DNA of 64,000 nt, taken from NCBI RefSeq assembly GCF_042643355.1, contig NZ_JBHRSS010000003.1, forward strand, positions 310,001 through 374,000, written 5' to 3'. Below, one piece after another: positions 1 through 9,727 of this stretch (position 1 is the stretch's first letter; every line of letters starts with the position of its first letter). The translations under genes and the position numbers were made by a program. This DNA comes from Salinisphaera aquimarina (lineage in GTDB: Bacteria; Pseudomonadota; Gammaproteobacteria; Nevskiales; Salinisphaeraceae). The notes below the pieces were generated by a model, which was given only the letters and a program-made list of their open reading frames with translations, did no database searches and had not been told where the DNA came from.

Positions 1-268
1 AGATGATTTTGTTGTTGATTATTAACATTCCCATACAACTTCTTATGCGTTTTTTGTTAGTATTTCCGATATTAGATCAAAGCTTTACGCAGCGGCCGTC
101 TCATTCACGCAATGATGTACGCGGCGTAGCGCTGTCTTGCCCGCATGAGCAACCCATGCTGATACGGCGAGCGTAGCCCTTTTAGCGTATCTGCGAATAA
201 TCTCCAAGACGACCATCGGGGCGACCCGGCGCCGCCTTCGGATTTGGTTTGAACTGTTTTCTCGTCTC
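1..268. other. AT-rich leader upstream of the paralog operon
   Basis: The first 80 bases are markedly AT-rich compared with the surrounding genes, and no gene can be supported there. The stretch probably carries the promoter of the six-gene operon beginning at 269, but I cannot assign convincing -35 and -10 boxes. A 65-codon reverse-strand reading frame lies in the GC-rich half and was not accepted, because it has no recognisable domain or ribosome binding site. Confidence 0.4.
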
Positions 269-2602
269 ATGAATCGCAGCATCTGGATCGGCGCCGTAAT
301 TGTCTGTGTTGTTGCGATAGCCGCGACCGCGTTATGGACGACCCGTCCCAGCGAACCGACGCTCGAGTTTATGCCGTCGAGCGGCGAGCAACATCGCTAT
401 CGCGTCGGCAACCACGTCGTGGTCGCCGTCGACGGCCGTCATCTCGACCATACCGTCGCCAGCCACGGCATCGCCACCTATCGGGTCACGGATACCGGCG
501 ACCCGCTGCGCCTGCATGCCGGAATCGATCTGCTGAACATCTCGGTCGACGACTTCCCCGGCCTATCCAGCGTCGATCTCGCGCCGCGCGCCGCCGATGT
601 CGCCGAGCTGATGCGTGACGGCTTCGACATGATGCTGGCCGACAACGGCGCCGTCGACGTGCAGCCCGTCAATCAAACCGCGATGAAAGACCTGGCGGAG
701 CAATTCCGGAAACTCGGCGACAACTCGTTCCCGCAGGCGGTGCCAGGTCCGGCCGTGCCCGTAGGCATTCCGGCCCGCGAAGGCGCGCGGGTCACACTCG
801 ACGATTTCCAGGGTCTCGACGGGCTGACCTTCACGGTCGATCGCCTGAACGACAAGCGTGCCTGGCTGAGCGTGTCCGGCGACTTCGATGAACTGCCGCC
901 CGATTCGCCGCTGATCCAGCGCATGGCCCCGCCAACCAAAGATGTCGAAGTCTCGGATGTAAAAGTGGCGGCCCGCATGATCGTGGACCGCGAACACGGC
1001 TGGATCACGGACATGACGCTGGTCGTGCATTTGCGTATGGCCGTGGGCGACAAGGCCGCGACGATACGCTCGATCACCTATGCACACCAGACCGACAACC
1101 CACTCGCCGGGGACGTGTCGACACCGCTGAACGGCTTTAGCCGATTGCCGAATACATTGATCTGGGGCGGCGATCTTGCGCTCGGCCAGTACAGCGGGGT
1201 GTTCACGCCGCCGCCGATGCATGAACCGCCGCAACGCCTTGAACCGGGCGACGAACCCCAGACGCTGTGGGTCAGCCGTCGTCATCTCGCCCTGCGCCTG
1301 GAACACGGCAATGCGGCCCGGCTGCCCTATGGCAGCCTGGGGTTGAAAAACGCCACCGCGTTCGATGCCGACGGCCAGGCTCTGGACATTCCGCTGGCTT
1401 TCAACGACGCCCAGTACATCACCGACGACGACAACGGCTGGCTGTTCGATGTCGTGCCGCTGGGCTGGCAAGACATCGACCTGCGTGAGGTCGCGGAGGT
1501 ACGTGCCGAGTTCGGCTATCGCCGCCGCAGCCCCGGCACGCCGGTCACGCTCACCCTCGACGATCAACGCCGCGAGCTTACCCACGGGGATGCGCGCGCG
1601 GTGGCCGAACCGATCGCCGACACCGACAACGCCTGGCGGGTCACGCTATCCAGCGGCGGTCAGCAGCTCTACTGGCTCGATGCCACCACCCTGGATGGTG
1701 TCGACGGCCAGGGCTGGGTACAGGATTCAGACAGCTGGCAGACGCCGGCCGATCAGATCATGCTCGCGCGTACCGATAACCCGCGTGCCTGGACCCAGAC
1801 GCTGCGCATCGACGCCGACCGGCCCGCGCTCCAGCTCTCGTTGTTCGCGGCCGACAACGGCACCGTGGAACAGACCGAAACGCTGCGTTTCGTCGACCCG
1901 ACGATGATACGCCGCGTCGCGCCGGGACAAGCCCGGCATCTGGATGAGCCGCTGCACAGCGACCGTAATCTGTCGCTGGACACGCTTGCGCCCGAACCGG
2001 ACGGCCGCGGCGGCCTGCAGATGGACCTGCCGGTCGGACTGGATTCGCAGTGCGGCCTCAGCGCCTGGGTCGATCGTCCTGATATGCCTGTCCGGCTCTG
2101 GCGCAAGACACCGCCGCCGGACAACGCGCCCCAGGCCGGCATGCAGCACTGGCAGCTCACACTCGCCGACGGCGCGCATGCCGACGTGCACGACCTGCCG
2201 CTGGAAACGGTACTGAACTGCCCCGGCACGCCGAACTGGCGCAGCGTGCCCGTGACCGCCAACACGCCCTGGCATCTCGATCTGTATACGTTGACCGGCC
2301 GCTGGCCCCAGTCCACCGGCGCGGCCGCCGACTACTTCGCGCACGTCCAGTTTCTGGACGCCGACGACCGCCCGCTGCGGCCCATGCTGCAGACCGCCGA
2401 AGCCGACGACACCCCCGGCGACTGGGCCGGAGAGTCGCAACAGCACGGCATACGCGATTACGTAGACGACAGCGGCCAGATTCGCATCTGGGGCGATGTC
2501 GCGCACGTGGTGATGCTCGCCTTCGAGCCGCCCGCGATAAAACGGCGTTGGCCGAACGCCGCCAAACGCAGGGCCGACGCGGACAAGGAATCAACACAAT
2601 GA
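269..2602 (+). CDS. Membrane-anchored envelope protein, paralog 1 of 4 (long form)
   Basis: A 777-residue protein of unknown function. Residues 5-23 form one hydrophobic segment (signal anchor or uncleaved signal peptide), so the rest should face the periplasm. It shares landmarks with the next three genes: a YRVG motif after the anchor, a DGFDM motif near residue 117, GWITDMTL near residue 244 and a PLGWQ motif in the second half. The last ~180 residues form an extra domain with two cysteines (near 595 and 650, the second in NCPG) found again only in paralog 4, which suggests a disulphide-bonded module. It starts the operon; its stop overlaps the next start (ATGA). No clear ribosome binding site precedes the ATG. 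I do not recognise the family. The reading frame is certain, the function is not. Confidence 0.8.
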   Translation: MNRSIWIGAVIVCVVAIAATALWTTRPSEPTLEFMPSSGEQHRYRVGNHVVVAVDGRHLDHTVASHGIATYRVTDTGDPLRLHAGIDLLNISVDDFPGLSSVDLAPRAADVAELMRDGFDMMLADNGAVDVQPVNQTAMKDLAEQFRKLGDNSFPQAVPGPAVPVGIPAREGARVTLDDFQGLDGLTFTVDRLNDKRAWLSVSGDFDELPPDSPLIQRMAPPTKDVEVSDVKVAARMIVDREHGWITDMTLVVHLRMAVGDKAATIRSITYAHQTDNPLAGDVSTPLNGFSRLPNTLIWGGDLALGQYSGVFTPPPMHEPPQRLEPGDEPQTLWVSRRHLALRLEHGNAARLPYGSLGLKNATAFDADGQALDIPLAFNDAQYITDDDNGWLFDVVPLGWQDIDLREVAEVRAEFGYRRRSPGTPVTLTLDDQRRELTHGDARAVAEPIADTDNAWRVTLSSGGQQLYWLDATTLDGVDGQGWVQDSDSWQTPADQIMLARTDNPRAWTQTLRIDADRPALQLSLFAADNGTVEQTETLRFVDPTMIRRVAPGQARHLDEPLHSDRNLSLDTLAPEPDGRGGLQMDLPVGLDSQCGLSAWVDRPDMPVRLWRKTPPPDNAPQAGMQHWQLTLADGAHADVHDLPLETVLNCPGTPNWRSVPVTANTPWHLDLYTLTGRWPQSTGAAADYFAHVQFLDADDRPLRPMLQTAEADDTPGDWAGESQQHGIRDYVDDSGQIRIWGDVAHVVMLAFEPPAIKRRWPNAAKRRADADKESTQ

Positions 2603-4236
2603 AGCAATCGATCGTGCTGGCCGGCGGCCTGTGCGTGGTGGCCGTGGCCGGCATCGCGGCCTGGACGCTGACGACACAACGTGCGCAAGGCTTGGTCTTT
2701 TCGCCGACCGCCGGCACGACGTCGATCTATCAGGTCGGCCAACGCATCGCTGTTCGCGAGCCCGGCGACGACGCCGGACCGACCCAGCGCTGGGCCCAGA
2801 CCTATGGCCTGATGCGCTACCGCGCCGAGGATTTCGGCGACGCCCGCCAGCTGCATATCACGCCGCTTACACTCTCCGCCCGCGACCAGGACGGATACAC
2901 CTATACGCCCCGGCTGGCCACCGCGTATCCCAGCAACGACCTCGATCGCCTCAAAAGCCAGGGTTTCGATATGCCGTTCGATAGCGACGGCGATCCGGCG
3001 CTGGCGCCGATATCCAGCGCCGCACTCACGGCAGTAGCCCAGATCGTGGATGCGCCCGCCGGCAACCCGATCCTCGGTCAACTCGTCGTGCCCGCCCTGC
3101 CGCGGGAACTGGCGACGCAACTGGACGCGCGCGTGGGTGCCGAGCATCGCCTGGCCGACTATCGCGGGCTGACGGCGATCAGGGCTACCGTCGAGCAGGT
3201 GGACGACGACGCCCTGACGATTCGCCTGGCATCCACCGATCAGACCCGCGCCGTCGACGGCGAACCAAACGACGCGGACGCGCCCCGCCTGCTCGGGCGC
3301 CTGCGCGTGAATCGCCGGGACGGCTGGATCGAATCCATGACCCTCGTGCGCCGCGACCAGGCCGAGTACGACGGGCACGTCGTGGCGATAGACCGCGTCA
3401 CCCGCGCGGTGCGCCGACGCGAATTGACCACGGGCGACATGCATACGACGTCGGACCCGTTCTGGGGTATCACCGACGAACAACCCCGCGACGTCGAGGT
3501 GCGACAAAGCCCCGCGGACACCGGGCACTCCGATCCCGCGGCAGACGATCCGGCGCTCGATAGGCGTGAAACCGCGCTGCGTGTCGCGCTGGGACAACTC
3601 CATCTGGGCGTGCGCTTTTGCGAAGAAGACACGCACCTGCCGATGTGGTCCGTGGCACTGAACGATCTCACGCTCTACGACCGCGACGACCGGCCCGTCG
3701 GGCTGCCGATCCAGCTGGCTGAAATATTACCGGCCTGGGATTATCTGACCTTCGGCGGCGACGGGCGCCTGTTCCTCTACACACCGCTCGACGGCGACCC
3801 GGCGATCTTCGACTCGGTGGCCCGCGCCGAGGCGACGCTGACCTATCGCAAGCCGCAGTCCGAGATCGTCACGATCGCGCTCGACGACCGGCGCCATGCA
3901 CTCGACAATGGCCCGGCGCGGGTCAGCGTCGAGCCCGACGCCGAGGCGGACAACGTCTGGTGGCTGCGCTTCGAAAACCGCGACGGCTATCGGTATCGCA
4001 CGACGTGGGCCCAGGCCGCGCCGGGCGTGCACGCGATGGCCGGGGTCGCGCCCCACGACAGTTGGGTCAGCGCCGCAGAAGCCGAGCTTCTGGCCCAGGT
4101 CGACAGCCCCAGCGCCGGCGTCGAGACCCTGCGCGTGCAGGCCGACCACGCGCCGGCGGCGTTTCCGCTGGAGCGCCTTGCGCCGGGCGAGCCGCGCGAA
4201 TACAGCGTCGAATTCAAACGCCGTGAATCGCCCTGA
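2599..4236 (+). CDS. Membrane-anchored envelope protein, paralog 2 of 4 (short form)
   Basis: A 545-residue protein. The frame is open further upstream, but the ATG at 2599 is chosen because it overlaps the previous stop (ATGA), has an AAGGA ribosome binding site at 2585-2589, and places a Lys followed by a hydrophobic stretch (residues 5-22) at the N-terminus exactly as in the sister proteins. It keeps YQVG, a QGFDM motif and GWIESMTLV, so it belongs to the same family, but it diverges most and lacks the cysteine-pair C-terminal domain of paralogs 1 and 4. It ends in a basic tail. Function unknown; an envelope role is inferred from the N-terminal anchor only. Confidence 0.8.
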   Translation: MKQSIVLAGGLCVVAVAGIAAWTLTTQRAQGLVFSPTAGTTSIYQVGQRIAVREPGDDAGPTQRWAQTYGLMRYRAEDFGDARQLHITPLTLSARDQDGYTYTPRLATAYPSNDLDRLKSQGFDMPFDSDGDPALAPISSAALTAVAQIVDAPAGNPILGQLVVPALPRELATQLDARVGAEHRLADYRGLTAIRATVEQVDDDALTIRLASTDQTRAVDGEPNDADAPRLLGRLRVNRRDGWIESMTLVRRDQAEYDGHVVAIDRVTRAVRRRELTTGDMHTTSDPFWGITDEQPRDVEVRQSPADTGHSDPAADDPALDRRETALRVALGQLHLGVRFCEEDTHLPMWSVALNDLTLYDRDDRPVGLPIQLAEILPAWDYLTFGGDGRLFLYTPLDGDPAIFDSVARAEATLTYRKPQSEIVTIALDDRRHALDNGPARVSVEPDAEADNVWWLRFENRDGYRYRTTWAQAAPGVHAMAGVAPHDSWVSAAEAELLAQVDSPSAGVETLRVQADHAPAAFPLERLAPGEPREYSVEFKRRESP

Positions 4237-4308
4237 GTGCATCGCGGGCCAACGCGTGGAAATGCCACGCCGCTCACTGACTATCTCTGATTTTTTCGGG
4301 AATGTTCC

Positions 4309-5940
4309 ATGTCCAATAAAAAACCGATCCTGGCCCTGATCGCGCTGATCCTTTTGGCCGCCCAAAGCGCGGCCACAGTGGCGTTCGCCGCACCCGCGCA
4401 GGTGGTATTCAATCCCACGCAAGGCGAGCCACGCGATTATCGCGTCGGCGTGCGGGTGCAGCCCGAGGACGGCGGCGATGGGTCGAACTCGCGCGGCGAG
4501 TGGCTGGCGCTGCAAAGCGTGATGCGCTATCGCGTCAGCGCCGGCGGGCTGATGTCGACAACGCATATCGAACCCCGCTTCATGCAGGCCGAAAACGAGT
4601 CGGGCCCACTGTTCTCGAGCGCCCGGGGCGACGACCTGGAAGACACGTCAATCCCACGTCTGATGCGCGACGGTTTCGATCTGGCCATGGATCGGGACGG
4701 CAAAAGCACGCGGCCGGGCAACAGCAATCGCGAGGCCTGGCAGGCCGTCGCTGACAAGAGCGGCGTGCCAGTCAGCCAGCTCGAGCAACAATTGGTCGCG
4801 CCGGCGCTGGCACAGACGATACCGGCACGCCAGGGCGCACAGCTGGCCATCGATGGTTTTCAGGGCATGCCCACCCTGCGACTGACCGTGACCGAGGTCG
4901 ACAGCGACAGCCTGATCGCGACGCTCACGCGCACCGACGACGTGCCCCGGCCGCCCCAACCCATGAGCGATACGCGCGACAGCACGAGCACGCGCGTCAC
5001 CCATGTCGACGGGCGCCTGCGTATCGATCGCGACAGCGGCTGGATCCAGGCGATGACGCTGATCAGCGATCGCCAGATCGAACGCACAGGCGGCACGACG
5101 CGGCTGCATAGCGTGGTCACCATGGAAGCCGTCGACGATCCGGCCACTGGCACCATGGGCGACGGTCTCCGGGAATTCAGGACCAATGCCATGTCGGCCG
5201 CCATGCCGGATTACGACATGTACCTGCCCGAGACCGCCGAAGACACATTGGACAGGCCGGTCATCGAGCCTCCGACACAACCGCTTGCCCATGCCGAGAC
5301 CGGTTTCCATATCGACGAGGACGGCGCGCTGGTGCTCAACATCACCCATCGCGACGACGAAAACGTGTCGCTCGACCAGCTGGCGCTGGACGCGCTGACG
5401 CTGCGCGACGCCGACGGCAAGACCCTGGATCAGGGGTTCGTACTCGACTCGATCGCGCCCGACCACGAACAGGACGACGCCACTCGCATCCGTCTGCTGC
5501 CCCTGGGCTGGCAGGCGCCCGATCCGGGCGATATCGCCGAGGTCGAGGCGAGCGTCACCTATCAGCCGATCAACGCCCCGCGTTACGTGAGCCTGCCGCT
5601 GCGCGATACGCCGACTCGGCTCGATAACGGGGTCGCGCATGCCGAGGCCGTACCCACGGACGACGGCTGGCTCGTGTCCCTGACCGGTGGCTACAACACC
5701 TATTACACCTACGGCCTCAACACGGTCTTCAAGGGCCGCTCGGCCACGACGACCAACCGCGCCCGCGACGGCATCAATTTCGCGGATCGGATATTGCTCG
5801 AGCGGGTCGACGACCCTGATATCTGGGGCCTGCAGTTCGAACTCACCGGCGATATCGACGCATTCGATCTGATGTTCTATAGCCCGGCCGAGCCGAGCAC
5901 GCACGCATTGACCTTCACCCGAGACGCGCCGGAGCGCTAG
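4309..5940 (+). CDS. Secreted or anchored envelope protein, paralog 3 of 4 (short form)
   Basis: A 543-residue protein beginning MSNKKP, followed by a hydrophobic run and an Ala-rich site near residue 28 that could be cleaved by signal peptidase. After it come the shared YRVGV motif, MRYRV, DGFDL near residue 121, a GFQGMP segment, GWIQAMTLI and LLPLGWQ. These are closest to paralog 4, which has the same segments almost word for word, so the two look like the most recent duplication. The C-terminal cysteine-pair domain is absent. The gap to the preceding gene is 72 bp, so it may have its own translation start but probably shares the transcript. Unrecognised family; no catalytic motif seen. 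Confidence 0.8.
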   Translation: MSNKKPILALIALILLAAQSAATVAFAAPAQVVFNPTQGEPRDYRVGVRVQPEDGGDGSNSRGEWLALQSVMRYRVSAGGLMSTTHIEPRFMQAENESGPLFSSARGDDLEDTSIPRLMRDGFDLAMDRDGKSTRPGNSNREAWQAVADKSGVPVSQLEQQLVAPALAQTIPARQGAQLAIDGFQGMPTLRLTVTEVDSDSLIATLTRTDDVPRPPQPMSDTRDSTSTRVTHVDGRLRIDRDSGWIQAMTLISDRQIERTGGTTRLHSVVTMEAVDDPATGTMGDGLREFRTNAMSAAMPDYDMYLPETAEDTLDRPVIEPPTQPLAHAETGFHIDEDGALVLNITHRDDENVSLDQLALDALTLRDADGKTLDQGFVLDSIAPDHEQDDATRIRLLPLGWQAPDPGDIAEVEASVTYQPINAPRYVSLPLRDTPTRLDNGVAHAEAVPTDDGWLVSLTGGYNTYYTYGLNTVFKGRSATTTNRARDGINFADRILLERVDDPDIWGLQFELTGDIDAFDLMFYSPAEPSTHALTFTRDAPER

Positions 5941-6032
5941 CCGCTGCGGCCCACCGATGCCACGCGCCGATAGAGCGCGCGCGGCATCGCTTGAAACGAC
6001 AACGCTTTGGTTTTTGATATTTGGAGTGGCAC

Positions 6033-8420
6033 GTGTCGAGTAAAAAATTGGTTGTGGCCCTGGTCGCGGTGTTGGCGCTTGTCGCCGCCGGCATCGCGGC
6101 GGTGCTGGTGTTGATGCCCACGGGCGTGCGCTTCGACCCCGCCAAGGGCGATCAGCGCGACTATCGCGTGGGCGTGGTCGCACATGTCCGCGAAGGCGAC
6201 GACGCGGCGAACGCCTCCAACAGCCAATCGCTGGTAATGCAGAGCGTGATGCGCTATCGCGTCGACGCGGCCGGGCCGACGCTCAAAATGCACGTCCAGC
6301 CGCGCTTCATCGATGTCGAAGACGGCGATGGCTTTTCGATGTTCTCCAGCGCCAACCGGGACAAGCTGCGCGGCACGCCGGTCGTCGATCTCATGAGCGA
6401 CGGCTTCGATCTGATCATGGATCGCAAGAGCGGCGACACGCGCCTGAATGCCATCAACCAAAACGCCTGGAACGAGTTCACCGAACGCCTGGGCAACACA
6501 CAGACCGACCAGTTCAAACAGCAGATGGCCGCGCCTTCGCTCACCCGGGAACTGACGGCCCGTGAGGGCGCACAGATCACGGTCGACTCGTTTCAGGGCA
6601 TGCCCGCGCTCACCCTGACCGTCGATACGGTCAGCGACGACAGCGTGACCGTCACACTCGAGCGCGCTGCAGATGCCGACAGCGCGTATACCGCGATCGG
6701 CGGTTCGGACAACAACGCCCGTATGCGCGTCACCGCGGTGCACGGGCGCATGCGCGTGGATCGCGACGGCGGCTGGATCGACGCGCTGACTCTGATCAGC
6801 GATCAGGACGTCAAGACCGACGGCCGGACGGGCCACATGCACACCATCATGACCATGCACGCAGTCGACGATCCCGCGCTCGGTTCGCTGGCGAACGGTC
6901 TGGACCAACTACGCGCCACGGCACAGATGAGCCAACGATCGAACGAGCTCGAGCTGCCCCTCGCACACCGACCGAGTGAAGCCGACCGAGGGCGCGGGTT
7001 CAACCCGGCCAAGACGCCGTATGCCAGCGCCGACGCGAGTTTCTCGATCGACGAGGCCGACAACGCGCTGGTGCTCACGCTCGCGCATGACATCGGCATC
7101 GACGAGAACCTGGGCATGTCGACGCTGAAAAGCCTCACGCTGCGCGACGCCGACGGCAAGACGCTGGATATCCCGCTGGTGCTGCAATCGATCGGCCCGG
7201 ACTATGCCCAGGGCACCATGAACACCACCGTGCGCCTGCTGCCGATGGGCTGGCAGGATGCCGGGCTGGATCGCATCACCGAAGTCGAAGCCCAACTCGA
7301 CTACGCCGCACCCGCCGAGCCCGACCACGTCGAACTGCCCCTGGCCGATACGCCCACCGAACTGCACGACGGCGCCGCGCAAGCCCGCGCGATTCCCACC
7401 GACGACGGCTGGCAGCTGATCCTGTCGGGCACCGAGCAGGCGTTCTATATCTTCGACAGCAGCGCGGTCTTTGCGCCCGAGCTGTCGGCGCGCATCAGCC
7501 AGAAGGCCCACGACGGCTTGACGCCCGCGGATCGCACCCTGCTCGCGCGCGTCGACACGCCGGATGCCTGGGTGCAGCAGATTCAAGTCGAAGGCAGCGG
7601 CCACGCCTTCGGGCTGAAGTCATATAAGAACATGCCCCAGCCGAGCCGCCACGATGTCGTGTTCACCAGCCGGCAGCAGCGTTACTCCAACCGCGAACTG
7701 CCGCCGCCGGAGACACGCGAGCTGTATATCGACGAGCTCCCCGACGCCCCCTCGGTGAGCCTGGACGATGTCGCCCCCGAAGGCGCCGGCGAAAATCAGC
7801 TGAACATGCGTTTGCCCATCGGCGTGGGCTCGGCCTGTGCACTGAGCGCCGACGCCCCGTCCGAGTCCGGCCATGCCCTGGTCTGGCGGCCCGACGACGA
7901 GCGGGCGTCCGGTTTTGGCATCGGCAGCCGTCGCACCGGCGAACATCCCGACACCGCGCCTTGGCAGCTGATGACCGACGACGGCGTGCGCATCTATTTC
8001 TACGGGATCGATGTCACCACCACCCTGCGCTGCCCCGGCCAGCCGGCCTGGCAGACGCGCGAGGTCAACGCCAAAAGCGACAAACCCTGGCTGGTCGATG
8101 TCGATGCCGTGATCGATGGCCAGGTCGATGGCGAGATCGACGGCCAGATCGATCGGGGCCAGAAGGCCAAGCGCTTTTTCGACAGCCATCGTTTTCTCGA
8201 TGCTCGCGGCAAGCTCGTACGGCCCATGCTCAAGGACATGGCACCGGACATACGGCTCGACGATTGGCGCGTCGAAGGCGCCAGCCACACCGTGGCCGAT
8301 TATCTGGACGATGCCGGGCGTATTCGATTTTGGGGCCAAATCGCCCGGGTGAAGTCGGTGACGTTCACCGGCGACCCGATCGAAAAACAGTGGCACACCC
8401 ATCTGCAGGGCGTGCAATGA
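6033..8420 (+). CDS. Membrane-anchored envelope protein, paralog 4 of 4 (long form)
   Basis: A 795-residue protein starting at GTG 6033, chosen over an in-frame TTG 12 bases earlier because GGAG at 6023-6026 is well placed and the result (VSSKK then a hydrophobic run) matches paralog 3. It shows YRVGV, MRYRV, DGFDL, FQGMP, GWIDALTLI and LLPMGWQ, then the C-terminal domain with cysteines near residues 602 and 667 (the second in RCPG) shared with paralog 1. A short DGQVDGEIDGQID repeat sits in that domain. The stop overlaps the start of the first MORN-repeat gene (ATGA), tying both protein types into one transcript. Function unknown. Confidence 0.8.
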   Translation: MSSKKLVVALVAVLALVAAGIAAVLVLMPTGVRFDPAKGDQRDYRVGVVAHVREGDDAANASNSQSLVMQSVMRYRVDAAGPTLKMHVQPRFIDVEDGDGFSMFSSANRDKLRGTPVVDLMSDGFDLIMDRKSGDTRLNAINQNAWNEFTERLGNTQTDQFKQQMAAPSLTRELTAREGAQITVDSFQGMPALTLTVDTVSDDSVTVTLERAADADSAYTAIGGSDNNARMRVTAVHGRMRVDRDGGWIDALTLISDQDVKTDGRTGHMHTIMTMHAVDDPALGSLANGLDQLRATAQMSQRSNELELPLAHRPSEADRGRGFNPAKTPYASADASFSIDEADNALVLTLAHDIGIDENLGMSTLKSLTLRDADGKTLDIPLVLQSIGPDYAQGTMNTTVRLLPMGWQDAGLDRITEVEAQLDYAAPAEPDHVELPLADTPTELHDGAAQARAIPTDDGWQLILSGTEQAFYIFDSSAVFAPELSARISQKAHDGLTPADRTLLARVDTPDAWVQQIQVEGSGHAFGLKSYKNMPQPSRHDVVFTSRQQRYSNRELPPPETRELYIDELPDAPSVSLDDVAPEGAGENQLNMRLPIGVGSACALSADAPSESGHALVWRPDDERASGFGIGSRRTGEHPDTAPWQLMTDDGVRIYFYGIDVTTTLRCPGQPAWQTREVNAKSDKPWLVDVDAVIDGQVDGEIDGQIDRGQKAKRFFDSHRFLDARGKLVRPMLKDMAPDIRLDDWRVEGASHTVADYLDDAGRIRFWGQIARVKSVTFTGDPIEKQWHTHLQGVQ

Positions 8421-9727
8421 ATCGCTCGATTTATCGCTGCGCGTTCCAGACCGCGCTCGCTGCCGGGCTGATACTACAGGCCGCCGGCGCGCTCGCGGAT
8501 CAAACCTATTGGCTCGACGACGAATTCGAAGCCGTGGCCAAGGCACACGCCACCCGCAAGGCCATTGTGGCCGATGAGCGCGACGGTCCCGGCTGGCCGG
8601 TCGAGATCCGCCGCATCCGCTACGACCAACTGCATTTTCGCGGCTACAGCTCGACGCCGGATCTGCGCGATGCCGATCAGAAATGGGTGGGCGCCTACCA
8701 GCTCTACCGATTCGCCGGCGAACACAGGCTGGAGGAAGTGGGTACCCGCAACATGGCCGGCGAGCGCAACGGCCTGGCCGTGGGCTTCACCCGGGACGGC
8801 GATCTCGCCTACGAAACCCCGTATGTCGACGGCGTGATGCAGGGCATGGGGCGCATTTATGTGCGCGGCGAACTGCGCCATCTCACCCCGCTGGTCAACG
8901 GCCAGCGCGAAGGCATCCAGACCACCTACTACGACGGGCGTATTCGCAAGATCACCGAACTTCACGACGACAAGATCGACGGCATGGTCGAAGAATACGG
9001 CTACGGCCGCTCGCCGCAGGTGCTCACACGGCGCGCCCACTATCGCGCCGGCAAGCTCAACGGCTGGGAACGTATCTGGTCGCTCGACGGCGCCCTGATG
9101 AAGGAAACCCAGTACGTCGACGATAAGAAGAACGGCGTCGAGCGGCGGTGGGAAGACCAGGCGGCTGGCCATCTCGACGCGGTATACCACTATCGCAACG
9201 GCAAGCTATACGGCCTACTGCAAGAGTATAGCGGCGGGCGTCTCGACGAAGAACGCGTGCTGGGTGATGACAAGCGCCGGCTGCGCCGAACCCAGTTCTG
9301 GCCGATCAAGGGCAGCCCGCGCAAGGTCGAAGAGCGAATCGACACCGACAAGCAGGGCCGCGAGCAGCGCGTCACCGAGAACTTTTCCAACACCGGCCAT
9401 CTCGTGACCCGCCGGATCATCTTCGCCGACACGCCGCACCGGATCGTCACGCGCTTTGCCGGCGACGGCGGGATCATATATCGCGAGGAAGTCGTGGCCG
9501 GCAAGAAGACCGGCCTGCAGATCGATGAGACCTACGAGGGCGGCTATGAATGGCGTCGCTACGACGACGAAGGCCGGCTGCACGGCGAACAGGCCGACCA
9601 CCGACGCGACGGCACGATCAACCGCTGGCAGATGAACCACGGCAAGCCGGCCGACGAGGCCGCCGCCCGGGCGATGGAAGACGAACAGGCCGCACGCGCG
9701 CGCCGCGATCGGACGCGCCCGGCATGA
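8417..9727 (+). CDS. Secreted MORN/YwqK-like repeat protein 1
   Basis: A 436-residue protein with an N-terminal signal peptide ending near Ala-Leu-Ala at residue 27. The mature part is built of ~23-residue repeats of the pattern Y-x-(D/N)-G-(K/R)-x-x-G, e.g. YVDGVMQGMG and YRNGKLYGLLQEY, which is the signature of MORN_2 / YwqK-type repeats. Such repeats form elongated beta-hairpin solenoids; bacterial members are often labelled YwqK-family antitoxins, a label that says little for a secreted protein. It overlaps both neighbours by ATGA, so it is translationally coupled to paralog 4 and to the second repeat protein. Membership of the repeat class is clear, the biological role is not. Confidence 0.8.
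   Translation: MNRSIYRCAFQTALAAGLILQAAGALADQTYWLDDEFEAVAKAHATRKAIVADERDGPGWPVEIRRIRYDQLHFRGYSSTPDLRDADQKWVGAYQLYRFAGEHRLEEVGTRNMAGERNGLAVGFTRDGDLAYETPYVDGVMQGMGRIYVRGELRHLTPLVNGQREGIQTTYYDGRIRKITELHDDKIDGMVEEYGYGRSPQVLTRRAHYRAGKLNGWERIWSLDGALMKETQYVDDKKNGVERRWEDQAAGHLDAVYHYRNGKLYGLLQEYSGGRLDEERVLGDDKRRLRRTQFWPIKGSPRKVEERIDTDKQGREQRVTENFSNTGHLVTRRIIFADTPHRIVTRFAGDGGIIYREEVVAGKKTGLQIDETYEGGYEWRRYDDEGRLHGEQADHRRDGTINRWQMNHGKPADEAAARAMEDEQAARARRDRTRPA

Noticed and set aside
85..282. 65-codon minus-strand frame upstream of the first gene
   Set aside because: Arg-rich composition, no domain, no ribosome binding site, and it overlaps the likely promoter and start of the paralog operon.
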